A stretch of 64,000 nt of DNA from assembly GCA_022402465.1 (NCBI GenBank), contig JAKRSH010000022.1, positions 1 to 64,000 of the forward strand. Direction: 5' to 3'. Source of the DNA: Leptospiraceae bacterium (GTDB lineage: Bacteria > Spirochaetota > Leptospiria > Leptospirales > Leptospiraceae). Position numbers and translations under genes: made by a program. The notes under the pieces were generated by a model. The model saw only the letters and a list, made by a program, of their open reading frames with translations, was not told where the DNA came from and did not search any database. Positions 37,991 to 47,193 of this stretch are shown here, one piece after another; position 1 is the stretch's first letter; every line of letters starts with the position of its first letter.

Positions 37991-38964
37991 TGGGTATCAC
38001 TACATATAGAGAAGCCTTGAACCGTGCTATGGTTGAGGAAATGGAAAAGGATCCCAATATTTTTCTCATGGGCGAAGAAGTTGGACACTACCAAGGAGCC
38101 TATAAAGTTTCCCAAGGTATGTTAGAAAAATTTGGTGAAAGTAGAGTAATAGACACCCCAATTTCTGAGAATGGGTTTGCTGGGATAGGAGTTGGATCTG
38201 CAATGACAGGGCTTCGACCTATTATTGAATTTATGACATGGAATTTTTCCTTAGTAGCTATTGACCAAATAATCAATTCAGCAGCTAAGATGCTTTATAT
38301 GAGTGGTGGACAATTTCCTATGCCTATAGTTTTTCGAGGAGCGGGAGGTGCTGGAGGAAGACTGGCTGCCCAACATTCACAAGCCTTTGAAAGTTGGTAT
38401 GCTCATATTCCTGGGCTCAAGGTAGTTGCACCTGCTACACCCAAGGATGCTTGCGGTCTTTTAAAATCGTCTATCCTTGACAACAATCCAACCATTTTCA
38501 TAGAAAGCGAAGTTCTCTATGGTATGAAAGGAGAAATACCTGAGCAGGAATTTTACATCCCTTTGGGTAAGGCAGAAATAAAGCGCGAAGGAACTGATAT
38601 TTCAATTATAACTTGGTCCAGGGCACTTGGCTTTTCTATGGAAGCAGCGGAAGACTTAGCCAAAGAAGGTATCAATGTAGAAGTTTTGGATTTAAGAAGT
38701 TTACGCCCATTAGATGAAGAAGCTATCATACAAACTGTTCGCAAAACGAAGCGTGCCTTAGTTGTAGAAGAAGGTTGGCCTATGGCAGGGTATGGAACTC
38801 ACGTTGCTTATGTTATTCAGAGAGAAGCCTTTGATTATTTGGATCATCCTGTGGAAAGAGTAACCCAAAGAGATGTGCCTATGTCGTATGCAGCAAATTT
38901 AGAACGAGAATCTCTGCCTAATTCAACCCGTGTTAAAGAAAAAATTCGTTCCATGTTAGAATAG
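37990..38964 (+). CDS. pdhB: Pyruvate dehydrogenase E1 beta subunit
   Basis: 324 aa, ATG overlapping the pdhA stop (TAATG). Family landmarks: MGEEVGHYQGAYKVSQG, RVIDTPISENGFAGIGVGSA, LRPIIEFMTWNFSLVAIDQI, FRGAGGAGGRLAAQHSQAFE, and the C-terminal transketolase domain with VLDLRSLRPLDEEAI and VEEGWPMAGYG. It is the middle gene of pdhABC; the E3 dihydrolipoamide dehydrogenase gene is not in this window and must lie elsewhere. Confidence 0.96.
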   Translation: MGITTYREALNRAMVEEMEKDPNIFLMGEEVGHYQGAYKVSQGMLEKFGESRVIDTPISENGFAGIGVGSAMTGLRPIIEFMTWNFSLVAIDQIINSAAKMLYMSGGQFPMPIVFRGAGGAGGRLAAQHSQAFESWYAHIPGLKVVAPATPKDACGLLKSSILDNNPTIFIESEVLYGMKGEIPEQEFYIPLGKAEIKREGTDISIITWSRALGFSMEAAEDLAKEGINVEVLDLRSLRPLDEEAIIQTVRKTKRALVVEEGWPMAGYGTHVAYVIQREAFDYLDHPVERVTQRDVPMSYAANLERESLPNSTRVKEKIRSMLE

Positions 38965-38972
38965 GAGGTTCT

Positions 38973-40286
38973 ATGGCTAAGATCGCAGAAATGACTCAAC
39001 TTTCCCCAACAATGACAGAAGGTACAATTGTAAATTGGCTTAAAAAAGTTGGAGATACCGTTTCGCCAGGTGACATCCTAGCAGAAGTAGAAACAGATAA
39101 AGCAGTAATGGAGATGGAAGCCTACGATTCAGGAACACTTCTTGCTATCGTTGCCGATGCTGGTTCAAAAGTTGCAGTTGGACTTCCAGTTGCCATTATT
39201 GGTCAAGCTAACGAAGATATAACGAAACTCTTAGAGGAATCTAAAAATAAGATCCCTCAAACCTCAGTACGTGAGACTAAACCAGTTCCAATTGAATCTT
39301 CTAAGGAAAAAATAAAGGAAGCCTCACAATCAAAGGATGAAAAACAATCACAAGCAAAGGAAGGAATTAAATCGCATCAGGAGAATGTTTTTTCGGCTAC
39401 TGGACGAATTTTAGCCTCACCACTTGCCAAATCAATTGCTCTAGAAAAATCTATAGACCTACAAAAAGTGCAAGGAAGTGGACCCGCTGGTAGAATCCTG
39501 CAAAGAGATGTTCTTGCTTATCTTGAAAATCCAAATATAAACCAGAAACAAATTTCATCTAAGTCACAATCTAGGGTAAGAGAAGATTTAGAGAAGCCTA
39601 TCTCCGGCATGAGAAAGGTGATTGCAGAAAGATTGACATCATCTAAAATCAATCTGCCACATTTTTACTTAAACATGGAAATTGATGCTAGTGCCATAGT
39701 TTCTTTTCGCGAAAAGTTCAATCTGGGACTTAAAGAATTTTCCAAGAATGAGAGTCCTTTGCAAAAGATAAGTATCAATGATTGTATAGTAAAAGCTGTT
39801 GCCTTAAGCCTATATAAACACCCAGCAGTGAATGCAAGTTGGCAAAATGATAAAATAATTGAATATGGAAGAATAGATATAGGAATAGCAGTTTCTATAG
39901 AAGATGGTTTGATCACACCTGTTCTTAGAAATACCAACCAGATGAGTTTAATCGATATTTCGGAAGAAATTAAATCTTTAGCTGATCAAGCGAAGAAGAG
40001 AAAATTAAAGCCTGAGCAGTTTACAAATTCAACTTTTACTATATCAAACTTAGGAATGTTTGGAATTTCATTTTTTACGGCTATAATCAACGAACCAGAA
40101 TCAGCCATTTTGGCTGTAGGTGCAATAGAAGAGAAACCTGTTATCAAGAATGGTCAAGTAGTAGCTGGAAAGACAATGTCTCTAACTTTATCCTGTGACC
40201 ACCGAGTGGTCGACGGAGCTGAGGGTGCAAAGTTTTTGGGAACTCTTAAAAAATTCTTAGAGAATCCCGAGCTGCTTGCAAGCTGA
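38973..40286 (+). CDS. pdhC: Pyruvate dehydrogenase E2, dihydrolipoamide acetyltransferase
   Basis: 437 aa; ATG start preceded by AGGAGG. One N-terminal lipoyl domain (1-75) carries the lipoyl-Lys at about residue 43 in EVETDKAVMEME. An Ala/Lys/Gln-rich linker follows, then the peripheral-subunit-binding domain (about 148-182, ASPLAKSIALEKSIDL and GPAGRILQRDV). The catalytic domain (about 205-437) has the active-site HRVVDG motif near residue 410. It forms the complex core that passes acetyl groups to coenzyme A. Confidence 0.96.
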   Translation: MAKIAEMTQLSPTMTEGTIVNWLKKVGDTVSPGDILAEVETDKAVMEMEAYDSGTLLAIVADAGSKVAVGLPVAIIGQANEDITKLLEESKNKIPQTSVRETKPVPIESSKEKIKEASQSKDEKQSQAKEGIKSHQENVFSATGRILASPLAKSIALEKSIDLQKVQGSGPAGRILQRDVLAYLENPNINQKQISSKSQSRVREDLEKPISGMRKVIAERLTSSKINLPHFYLNMEIDASAIVSFREKFNLGLKEFSKNESPLQKISINDCIVKAVALSLYKHPAVNASWQNDKIIEYGRIDIGIAVSIEDGLITPVLRNTNQMSLIDISEEIKSLADQAKKRKLKPEQFTNSTFTISNLGMFGISFFTAIINEPESAILAVGAIEEKPVIKNGQVVAGKTMSLTLSCDHRVVDGAEGAKFLGTLKKFLENPELLAS

Positions 40287-40340
40287 CAACCCTTATTCAA
40301 ATGAAAGGCAATCAGCTAATAAAGATTAAAGTAAGGTTAA

Positions 40341-40550
40341 TTAAGCAGCAAAGAAATCAGCTTTTTTGATTTCTTGGATTGCGATTTTTACTTTCCCTTC
40401 TTGCAGATTACCTACAACAAATTCACCATCCATAACTCGGTTTTTATCTAGTTCAACGATCTTTCCATCTTTCAAATGTAGAACGATATCAATTCCTCTA
40501 TAACCGATGTATCTTTCTAGTGTTTCTTTAAATTTGTTGTTTGGTTGCAT
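40341..40550 (-). CDS. Small conserved-type protein of unknown function (69 aa)
   Basis: 69 aa, ATG start with AAGGA about 7 bases upstream. The sequence is well formed and predicted mostly strand: YRGIDIVLHLKDGKIVELDK, GEFVVGNLQEGKVKIAIQEI. It suggests a small beta-barrel or ribbon fold. No family is recognised. It is divergent from fliG across a 118-bp gap and convergent with pdhC. Confidence 0.6.
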   Translation of the reverse strand: MQPNNKFKETLERYIGYRGIDIVLHLKDGKIVELDKNRVMDGEFVVGNLQEGKVKIAIQEIKKADFFAA

Positions 40551-40668
40551 TCTTTCAGTTCCTTAAGTATTGTGATCAATATTCGATATTCAAGTTGTCG
40601 TACAAGTTTTTTTTTAACTTAAATAAAAAAATGTTGACCCTTGGTTTTTTTTTAGTTTTTTATGTCTC

Positions 40669-41658
40669 ATGACAGGCGCTCGAAAATCTGCCCTACTTTT
40701 ACTCTCCATTGGGCGTGAAGAGGCAGCTGAAATTTTAAAACATTTGGATGATAAGTCCCTGGAAGCAGTGATTGCTGAAATGTCCAAGATCAAATACATA
40801 TCAAAGACAGAAAAAGAATCGATTTTAACTGAATTCCAAAAAAGCTCAGATCGAATTTCATTAGAAACCAAAGCTGGAGAAGATGTCGCAAAAGAATTGT
40901 TAGAAGGAACACTAGGGAAAGAAAAAGCGGAAGGAATCATGAATAAGGTTCTTGGAAGAGGAATCCATACGGATTTTGAATATTTGAATGATATTGAACC
41001 TGCTACCTTACAGACTATACTAGCTACAGAATCAGCCCAAACAGTGGCAGTTACTCTATCTTTTCTTGAACCAAAAAATGCCGCACAGGTTTTAAAATTA
41101 TTTCCCAAAGACCAACAAGCAAACATTGCCTACCGTCTTGCGAATATGTCCAAAACCCATCCAGATGCAATTCGAGAAATTGCAAGGGTTATCAAGAAAA
41201 AATATGATGCCAGAGATTCTCATGAATTCAGCGAAGCAGGTGGAGCAGAAGCACTTGCGAACATTTTGAACCATATGGAGAAAGGTCTTGAAGATGTTAT
41301 TCTGCAAGAACTTGAGGACAACAATCCTGATCTTGCTAATCAAGTAAGAGAAAAACTTTATACCTTCGAAGATTTATTAGCCCTAGACAAGAAAGAGATG
41401 CGTTTATTAATAACAAGATTGCAAAATGATGAATGTATTTCAATGGCACTGAGAGGTGCTGGCGAAGAAATGAAAGACCATTTTTTCAATGCAATGTCTC
41501 AGAATAAATCTTATGATATTTTAGAATCCATGGACCTTCGTGGAAAGCTTACTCTAAGAGAAATCAACGAAGCAAGAAGTACTATTCTAAATCTTGCGAG
41601 GCGTTTGGAAGAAGATGGTCTCATCATTTTCAAGAAAAACAAAGAAGAATATATTTAA
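40669..41658 (+). CDS. fliG: Flagellar motor switch protein FliG
   Basis: 329 aa, near the usual length. FliG links the MS-ring to the switch complex and carries the torque helix. The N-terminal FliF-binding domain begins ARKSALLLLSIGREEAAEIL. The middle-domain motif normally EHPQ is ESAQ (121-124). The C-terminal domain holds the charged torque helix MRLLITRLQNDECISMALRGA and the end INEARSTILNLARRLEEDG. It stands alone with no fliF or fliH next to it, which fits one of several fliG copies known in Leptospira. It overlaps pepN by 4 bp convergently. Confidence 0.9.
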   Translation: MTGARKSALLLLSIGREEAAEILKHLDDKSLEAVIAEMSKIKYISKTEKESILTEFQKSSDRISLETKAGEDVAKELLEGTLGKEKAEGIMNKVLGRGIHTDFEYLNDIEPATLQTILATESAQTVAVTLSFLEPKNAAQVLKLFPKDQQANIAYRLANMSKTHPDAIREIARVIKKKYDARDSHEFSEAGGAEALANILNHMEKGLEDVILQELEDNNPDLANQVREKLYTFEDLLALDKKEMRLLITRLQNDECISMALRGAGEEMKDHFFNAMSQNKSYDILESMDLRGKLTLREINEARSTILNLARRLEEDGLIIFKKNKEEYI

Positions 41659-44246
41659 ATAAAGGAATCTAGTATTTCAAATACAAGATTAGAAAGATCT
41701 TTCTCATTTAAAATTATTTCAATATTTTTCTTAAGCAAGACTCTTTGCTCAATTGGTAAATGATCAAGGTCACCTAAATTTTTACTCAATCTCGCTGCTG
41801 ATTGAGGATTGATTCTATCCAATTCTAGGATACAATCTCGAATAAAATCATAAGCCTTGCCATCGGTTTTATGGAATTGCAATCTGTTTCTAGAAAAATT
41901 CCCTAATAAGGCTGAAACTCTGTTAGGATTCTTTATATCAAAATAGTTACTATTCTTAATATCCTGAACCCTTGTAAGTGTATCCTCTCGTTCGGATGAA
42001 GCCTGGCTAGAAAACCAAAAATCTAATACCAAAGGATTGGATTTCCACTTACTAAAAAAAGCATCCATGATTCTGAAAAAATATTCCGATTCTGAATGGG
42101 ATAGAATACGAAGAGATGCAATTTCATCTGTTAAATTATCTGCATAGAGCCACTGCTCATAAACCATAGATTCATCTTTAAGAAAAGATAGAATTGTATT
42201 TTTAAGCATACGACCACCAACTGCCTTCAAACGACTAGATTCATCTCTTAAGTAGGCGAGTAGATAGTTATAATTTTTTAGAAGGGATTCTGCGTGAAGC
42301 TCTGAAATGGATTGTTTTAATTCCGATATAGCCTTTTTAGTTTCTGCGAGTTTATAAACTTTTTGAACATTTGTACAATTCGTTATATTTGGAATATTCA
42401 ATAAGCTTGCAATGAGTCGAAAATCTTCTTTGCTCTTGGATATAGAATCTAGTATTGTAGCGTAGGATTGTTCAAATCTAGGATCAATTTCAAAGTTTAA
42501 ATTGATTTTGGACTGGATAATTCTGTTTTTAATTTTATTTCCACTATCCCAACGAACAAAAGCGTCTTTGCTTTTAGCCCAAAGAAAATATTCATCATCT
42601 AAAGATTGCTGCCACTGAAGTTCAATCGGTGCAGAAAAATTTTCTAATACCGAGAGTATGGGTTTCTTTTCAAAGAAGCCAAGATCTATACTCCCTAATT
42701 CACCACTTAATTGCCAAATCCCAGATTTAACAATTTCACCATCGATATATACAGAATATTGTATGGGATAAGTTAATGGAATATTCGAACTATTAAAATT
42801 TATATCCTGCCAAGTAATTTCATATTTTTTAGAATCAGGATAGTATTGATCAGTAAACTTTAGTATCGGTGTTCCTTTTCGGTCATACCAATTTCGAAAG
42901 GTACTTAAATCAATGGATGTTGAGTCTTGCATACAATCAATAAAATCTTTTGTTGTTACAGCCTGTCCATCATGTCTATGAAAATACAGATCCATTCCTT
43001 TACGAAAACCGTCTTTGCCAAGTAAAGTATAGAGCATACGTATTACCTCAGCACCCTTTTCATAGACTGTTCTTGTATAAAAATTATCAATATCTAAATA
43101 TTCTTTAGGTTGAATGGGATGAGAAAGTGGTCCATTGTCTTCAGGAAATTGAAAGTTACGCAGGAAATCAACATCATCAATTCTCTTAACACCACTTCCT
43201 AATTTATCTTGGGAGAATAGCTGATCTCTAAATACTGTTAATCCTTCCTTGAGAGTTAATTGAAACCAATCTCTGCATGTTATACGATTCCCTGTCCAAT
43301 TATGAAAGTATTCGTGCGCAATTACACTAAGTATATCCTCGAAAACTGTATCAGTTGCTGTTTGTTCAGAAGCTAAGACAAGTTTAGAATTAAAAATATT
43401 TAAACCCTTATTCTCCATAGCTCCCATATTAAAATCATTCACAGCAACAATCATATATAAATCTAAATCATATTCTCTTCCAAAACTTTCTTCATCCCAT
43501 TGCATGGCGAGTTTCAAAGACTCCATCGCAAAATTACAGTAAGAAGATAAGCCTTTATTGGAATATATTTCTAATTCAACCCTACGACCTGATTTCGTAA
43601 TAAAATGATCACTAATCTTATCTAGGTCACCAGCTACTATGGCAAACAAATAAGAAGGTTTTGGAAAGGGATCCTTCCAAGTGTAAATTTTTCTTCCCTT
43701 CTCTGCATCCTCTATGGAAATCCGATTTCCATTCGATAAAGCGGTAGGACATTCTTTAGGATCGACAATAATTTTTACTGTATAAACAGAAAGTATGTCA
43801 GGTCTATCAATGAAATATGTGATTCTACGAAAACCTTCTGGTTCATTTTGGGTACAATAGATTCCATTAGATAGGTAAAGTCCTAAAAGTTCTGTATTTT
43901 GAATTGGATTGATCGTATTTTCAATTTCTAAGGTATGATTGCTCAAATTTACATTTAGAATTTCCAAACTATGATCTTGTAATCTGTAATCAGAAGGTTC
44001 TAACAATTTTCCATCGAAACGAATGCTAACAAGATTGAGAGATTCACCATTCAGAACCAAATCTCTACTTACTTGGTTTAGGGAAGCATCTTGGTTAAAA
44101 CTTGGATTAGCTTGGATAAGAAGTGTACTCTTTACAAGAGTAGATGAAGGTTGAAGGAAAAATTCTAATTTAACCTCTGGTATCAACCAACCAGAGGGTT
44201 TATAATCAGAAAGTTGGGTCTTTACACGTTTAGCAGATGGAGACAA
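41655..44246 (-). CDS. pepN: Aminopeptidase N (M1 metallopeptidase)
   Basis: 863 aa, close to the 870 aa of E. coli PepN and of the same subtype. It removes N-terminal residues from peptides in the cytoplasm. The substrate-anchoring GxMEN motif is MGAMENKGLNIFNS; the zinc site is HEYFHNWTG with the downstream Glu in KEGLTVFRD; YEKGAEVIRMLYTLLG holds the catalytic Tyr region. The TTG start at 44246 directly abuts the RRM gene stop; no ATG exists close by. It probably shares the RRM gene transcript. Confidence 0.95.
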   Translation of the reverse strand: MSPSAKRVKTQLSDYKPSGWLIPEVKLEFFLQPSSTLVKSTLLIQANPSFNQDASLNQVSRDLVLNGESLNLVSIRFDGKLLEPSDYRLQDHSLEILNVNLSNHTLEIENTINPIQNTELLGLYLSNGIYCTQNEPEGFRRITYFIDRPDILSVYTVKIIVDPKECPTALSNGNRISIEDAEKGRKIYTWKDPFPKPSYLFAIVAGDLDKISDHFITKSGRRVELEIYSNKGLSSYCNFAMESLKLAMQWDEESFGREYDLDLYMIVAVNDFNMGAMENKGLNIFNSKLVLASEQTATDTVFEDILSVIAHEYFHNWTGNRITCRDWFQLTLKEGLTVFRDQLFSQDKLGSGVKRIDDVDFLRNFQFPEDNGPLSHPIQPKEYLDIDNFYTRTVYEKGAEVIRMLYTLLGKDGFRKGMDLYFHRHDGQAVTTKDFIDCMQDSTSIDLSTFRNWYDRKGTPILKFTDQYYPDSKKYEITWQDINFNSSNIPLTYPIQYSVYIDGEIVKSGIWQLSGELGSIDLGFFEKKPILSVLENFSAPIELQWQQSLDDEYFLWAKSKDAFVRWDSGNKIKNRIIQSKINLNFEIDPRFEQSYATILDSISKSKEDFRLIASLLNIPNITNCTNVQKVYKLAETKKAISELKQSISELHAESLLKNYNYLLAYLRDESSRLKAVGGRMLKNTILSFLKDESMVYEQWLYADNLTDEIASLRILSHSESEYFFRIMDAFFSKWKSNPLVLDFWFSSQASSEREDTLTRVQDIKNSNYFDIKNPNRVSALLGNFSRNRLQFHKTDGKAYDFIRDCILELDRINPQSAARLSKNLGDLDHLPIEQRVLLKKNIEIILNEKDLSNLVFEILDSFI

Positions 44247-44522
44247 TTAGGAATTTCTTGGATTGAAATTTCTAGGTTTTTCCTCAGCTAGGTTGACTCT
44301 AAGAGCTCTTCCATCTAAATCCTTACCATTCATTCCTTCTATAGCCTTTTGAGCTGAATCAGGAGTATCAAATGTGATAAATGCAAATCCCTTAAAATTT
44401 CCAGTTTCTCTATCACGAATCATTCTGCAGTCTTGGATTGTTCCGAAATCAGAAAACACTGCTCGAATCGCTTCTTCAGTAATACGAAAATTCAAATTGC
44501 CAACATAAATCTTAGAAACCAT
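44247..44522 (-). CDS. RRM RNA-binding protein
   Basis: 91 aa, a single RNA-recognition motif. RNP2 is KIYVGNLNF and RNP1 is KGFAFITF, both intact, and the short tail NLAEEKPRNFNPRNS is typical of small bacterial RBPs. ATG start with AAGGT 6 bases upstream. A strong promoter lies upstream (44566-44594). Members in cyanobacteria and spirochetes bind mRNA, and some respond to cold; no target is known here. It is followed immediately by pepN. Confidence 0.92.
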   Translation of the reverse strand: MVSKIYVGNLNFRITEEAIRAVFSDFGTIQDCRMIRDRETGNFKGFAFITFDTPDSAQKAIEGMNGKDLDGRALRVNLAEEKPRNFNPRNS

Positions 44523-44565
44523 AGTCTTACCTTAAACTAACCTTACTTGTAAAAAAATCCTCCTT

Positions 44566-44594
44566 ATCTTATTCGTAGGATTATTTTTTGTCAA
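44566..44594 (-). promoter_or_regulatory. Sigma-70-type promoter for the RRM gene
   Basis: On the minus strand, TTGACA (44594 down to 44589) is followed after exactly 17 bases by TAAGAT (44571 down to 44566). This gives a leader of roughly 35-40 bases that begins with an AAGGAGGA stretch, well upstream of the SD used by the gene. Confidence 0.6.
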
Positions 44595-44634
44595 ACAATT
44601 TCAGAAATTATACCAAAAATAGTTAGAAATATCC

Positions 44635-45408
44635 TTAGATTTTATGGGCACCTGGTGATTGATTTGTTGTTATTTGCAATTCGATTGCTCTAAGATTCCT
44701 GATTTCTGAATAATTTTTAGATAAAGAAATAGAGATTTCCCTTTCCCAGGATGGAATTGGAATTAAATCGTCTTGGGCAAGACTTCTCCAAAGTAGACTT
44801 TCATCTTCCTTGGATCTAGAAAAGTAAAAAGGATTCCTATTTTCATCCTTTTCAATTTGTGGATAGTTTGTATCATTTTGTCCAATTAATTCTATAAGTT
44901 CATATCCTCTAGCTTCAATATAATTCAAAAAAGATAGCCCAAATGGATTCAAATCTTTTGTTTCATTTGGAATAATTTGTGTTCTCCATTTGTACCAATC
45001 GTAACCGTAAAGAAAATCATGAAGATATTTAAAACGAACCAAAGAATGGGACCCAAATAATCTAAAGATAGTTGAAATTTTCTTTTTACGTTCTTCTAGA
45101 AATTCTGATTTATCTTTTGTTGAACTATATTCAGAAACCAAAGAATGAATGAAAAAGTCAAAATCCCAGAAAATGTTTTCCTTGAAATTGAAAACAGACT
45201 CTTCTATGAGAAGCTTACAGAAAAGAATCCATTCCGTAATTTCCAATTCGGAATCTAAGTTTTCTTTTTCTACTTCCAATATTTGAGTAATGCAAGTCGC
45301 CAATTCTTTATTAGGAGATAAAGATAAGAAAGAAATAGAATGATCTTTTAATAATTGATCAATTGCAATTAGTAAATCTATTTGATAATTAGTAAATTTC
45401 GAACTCAA
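44635..45408 (-). CDS. Unknown protein coupled to a UbiA prenyltransferase gene
   Basis: 257 aa, TTG start overlapping the UbiA gene stop by 4 bp (TTGA), so translation is coupled. No membrane segment or signal peptide. It is acidic and rich in aromatic residues (YDWYKW, FWDFDFFIH, LLWRSLAQDDLIPIPSWE). The second half has an ordered stretch NPFGLSFLNYIEARGYELIE and NPFYFSRSKEDES. No family is recognised. Context suggests a role with the prenyltransferase, but the sequence itself gives no activity. Confidence 0.6.
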   Translation of the reverse strand: MSSKFTNYQIDLLIAIDQLLKDHSISFLSLSPNKELATCITQILEVEKENLDSELEITEWILFCKLLIEESVFNFKENIFWDFDFFIHSLVSEYSSTKDKSEFLEERKKKISTIFRLFGSHSLVRFKYLHDFLYGYDWYKWRTQIIPNETKDLNPFGLSFLNYIEARGYELIELIGQNDTNYPQIEKDENRNPFYFSRSKEDESLLWRSLAQDDLIPIPSWEREISISLSKNYSEIRNLRAIELQITTNQSPGAHKI

Positions 45409-46337
45409 AATCGGACCAAACCCTTACCTAGGAATATTAAGGATAGAATTAGAAAATTCCCCCAAATCAAAAGGTGCAATTTGGATTTATAATATTGAAT
45501 ATCTAAAAAAGCCTCTGTAACAGCTTTCTTTTTTAAACTATACAAATTTTGTAATAGAATTAAATTAAAAACTGCCAAGAAGAATACTTCAATCCAAGAA
45601 AGGATTTCATCATGAAATATTGGTGTAAGTAGTATAAAGCAAAAACCCACAAAACTAAAACCTAAGATTAAATTTTTGGAATACTCATTCCCCCATTTTG
45701 TAACAAAGGTTTTCTTTCCTCCCTTGCGGTCTGAGACTTCATCACTGAGACCACTAGCAATAGCACTTGCTAAAGCAAATGATAGAGAACTTAAATAAAG
45801 AAAATATAGATTAGAAATATTAATTTCCCCAGCTTGTAGGTATAGATTGCAAATTGGTAAAAGGAATCCAACTCCAAACATTTCTAAAAATTCCCCACCC
45901 CCTAAGTAATTCAAACGTATAGGCGGGGCTGAGTACAATAAAAATATGAATAAGCAGATAATTCCCATAAGCCCGAAGGAAACTCTTTGTAAAAAAAATT
46001 CAGCGAAAAAAGAAATAAGTCCAGCGAAAACACCTGAAAGTATTCCTATCAGTAAAAGTTGATTTGCAGGAAGAATTCCATCTGGGATGGTTTTAGGGCT
46101 TCCTGAGCTTGGATACAAACTTCTTTTGATTCCATCTACCTTCTGATCCCAAAAATCATTTAAGAGAACAATAAAAATAGTCAGAAAAAAGGTAAATGCC
46201 AATCCAACTAGGAAGGGAAGAAGAGAATAGTCATGAGAGATGAAGACTCCTAAACTTTGCCCCCAAAAAAAAGGGATCAGCATCTTAGGCCAAGAATTGA
46301 TTTTTATAGCAAAAAGCCATCTTTGGAAAAATTTCAT
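45405..46337 (-). CDS. UbiA-family prenyltransferase (copy 1)
   Basis: 310 aa with about eight to nine membrane segments. The first Asp-rich motif is NDFWDQKVDGIKR (Asn60, Asp61, Asp64, Asp68) and the second is DEVSDRKGGKKT (about 198-209), both binding prenyl diphosphate through magnesium. An SSGSPKTIPDGILPA block follows the first motif. UbiA enzymes prenylate aromatic or polyene acceptors (quinones, haem, chlorophyll, carotenoids). It is divergent from an ABC/UbiA/lycopene-cyclase-like cluster that holds a second UbiA gene. MenA-like or carotenoid-type substrates cannot be told apart from the sequence alone. Confidence 0.85.
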   Translation of the reverse strand: MKFFQRWLFAIKINSWPKMLIPFFWGQSLGVFISHDYSLLPFLVGLAFTFFLTIFIVLLNDFWDQKVDGIKRSLYPSSGSPKTIPDGILPANQLLLIGILSGVFAGLISFFAEFFLQRVSFGLMGIICLFIFLLYSAPPIRLNYLGGGEFLEMFGVGFLLPICNLYLQAGEINISNLYFLYLSSLSFALASAIASGLSDEVSDRKGGKKTFVTKWGNEYSKNLILGFSFVGFCFILLTPIFHDEILSWIEVFFLAVFNLILLQNLYSLKKKAVTEAFLDIQYYKSKLHLLIWGNFLILSLIFLGKGLVRF

Positions 46338-46425
46338 AGAGATATTAAATGTTTGAAAGGATAATTCTACTTTCCATTTTCATATTAGAAATCAATCTGA
46401 ATCCATATACACAATTTTAAAAAAA

Positions 46426-47193
46426 ATGTCCAACAATTCTAAATTCTCTATTACCTTGGATCAAATTTCTAAATCCTATGGCCCAAGAATCGTTCTAAAA
46501 GATATACAATTAGAATTTGAATCCAGTCGCATCTTTGGACTGATTGGAGCGAACGGATCAGGTAAAACCACCCTGCTTGAAATTCTGGTTGGTTTAAAAT
46601 CTTATGATAGTGGATCTATCCTTTTTCAGTTAGAACAAAACCATACTTCCATTCCGAAGAATCTAATCGGATTTGCAGGTCAAGTGCCTGTGTTATGGAC
46701 TCAATTAACTTGCAAAGAACATGCACAACTCCTAGGAAGATTCTATAATTTATCTAAACAAAAATCAATGAGTGCTATGGAAGATCTTTTTGCAAAATTT
46801 CACTTAAGCAGTTACCAAAATGAAAGAATTGAAAATTTATCCGGTGGACTAAAACAAAGACTAAATCTTGCACTATCCCTATTGCATAAGCCTAGAATCC
46901 TGATTTGGGATGAACCAACTACTGGCCTAGATATCGATTCTAAATTATTGCTTCGTGACTTATTAATGCAGTATTCCCAAGAAACCTTAGGAATCATAAT
47001 TCTCTCAAGCCATGATCTTTTTGAACTGGAAAACCTATGCAACCATCTAATCTTTCTAAACCAAGGAAAGATTCTAGCCCAAGGAAGCTTTGTCGAATTA
47101 CAAAAAAAAATGAAAGAGCAATATAATTTTAACAAACGAAATATACACCTTGAAGATATCTATAAATCCTTGATCCAAACAACTGAAAAATGA
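46426..47193 (+). CDS. ABC transporter ATP-binding protein
   Basis: 255 aa, ATG start. Walker A is GANGSGKTT (41-49), the Q-loop is near FAGQVPVLW, the signature is LSGGLKQR, Walker B with catalytic Glu is ILIWDEPTTGLD, and the H-loop is SSHDLFE. The sequence is typical of the ABC-2 exporter/CcmA-like class. It overlaps the permease gene by 4 bp (ATGA). The cargo is unknown; neighbouring UbiA and cyclase-like genes suggest a lipid or isoprenoid. Confidence 0.93.
   Translation: MSNNSKFSITLDQISKSYGPRIVLKDIQLEFESSRIFGLIGANGSGKTTLLEILVGLKSYDSGSILFQLEQNHTSIPKNLIGFAGQVPVLWTQLTCKEHAQLLGRFYNLSKQKSMSAMEDLFAKFHLSSYQNERIENLSGGLKQRLNLALSLLHKPRILIWDEPTTGLDIDSKLLLRDLLMQYSQETLGIIILSSHDLFELENLCNHLIFLNQGKILAQGSFVELQKKMKEQYNFNKRNIHLEDIYKSLIQTTEK

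Noticed and set aside
40634-40668. TTGACC upstream of fliG as its -35 box
   Set aside because: A matching -10 at the right distance would place the transcript start on or past the fliG start codon, and the -10 match is poor.
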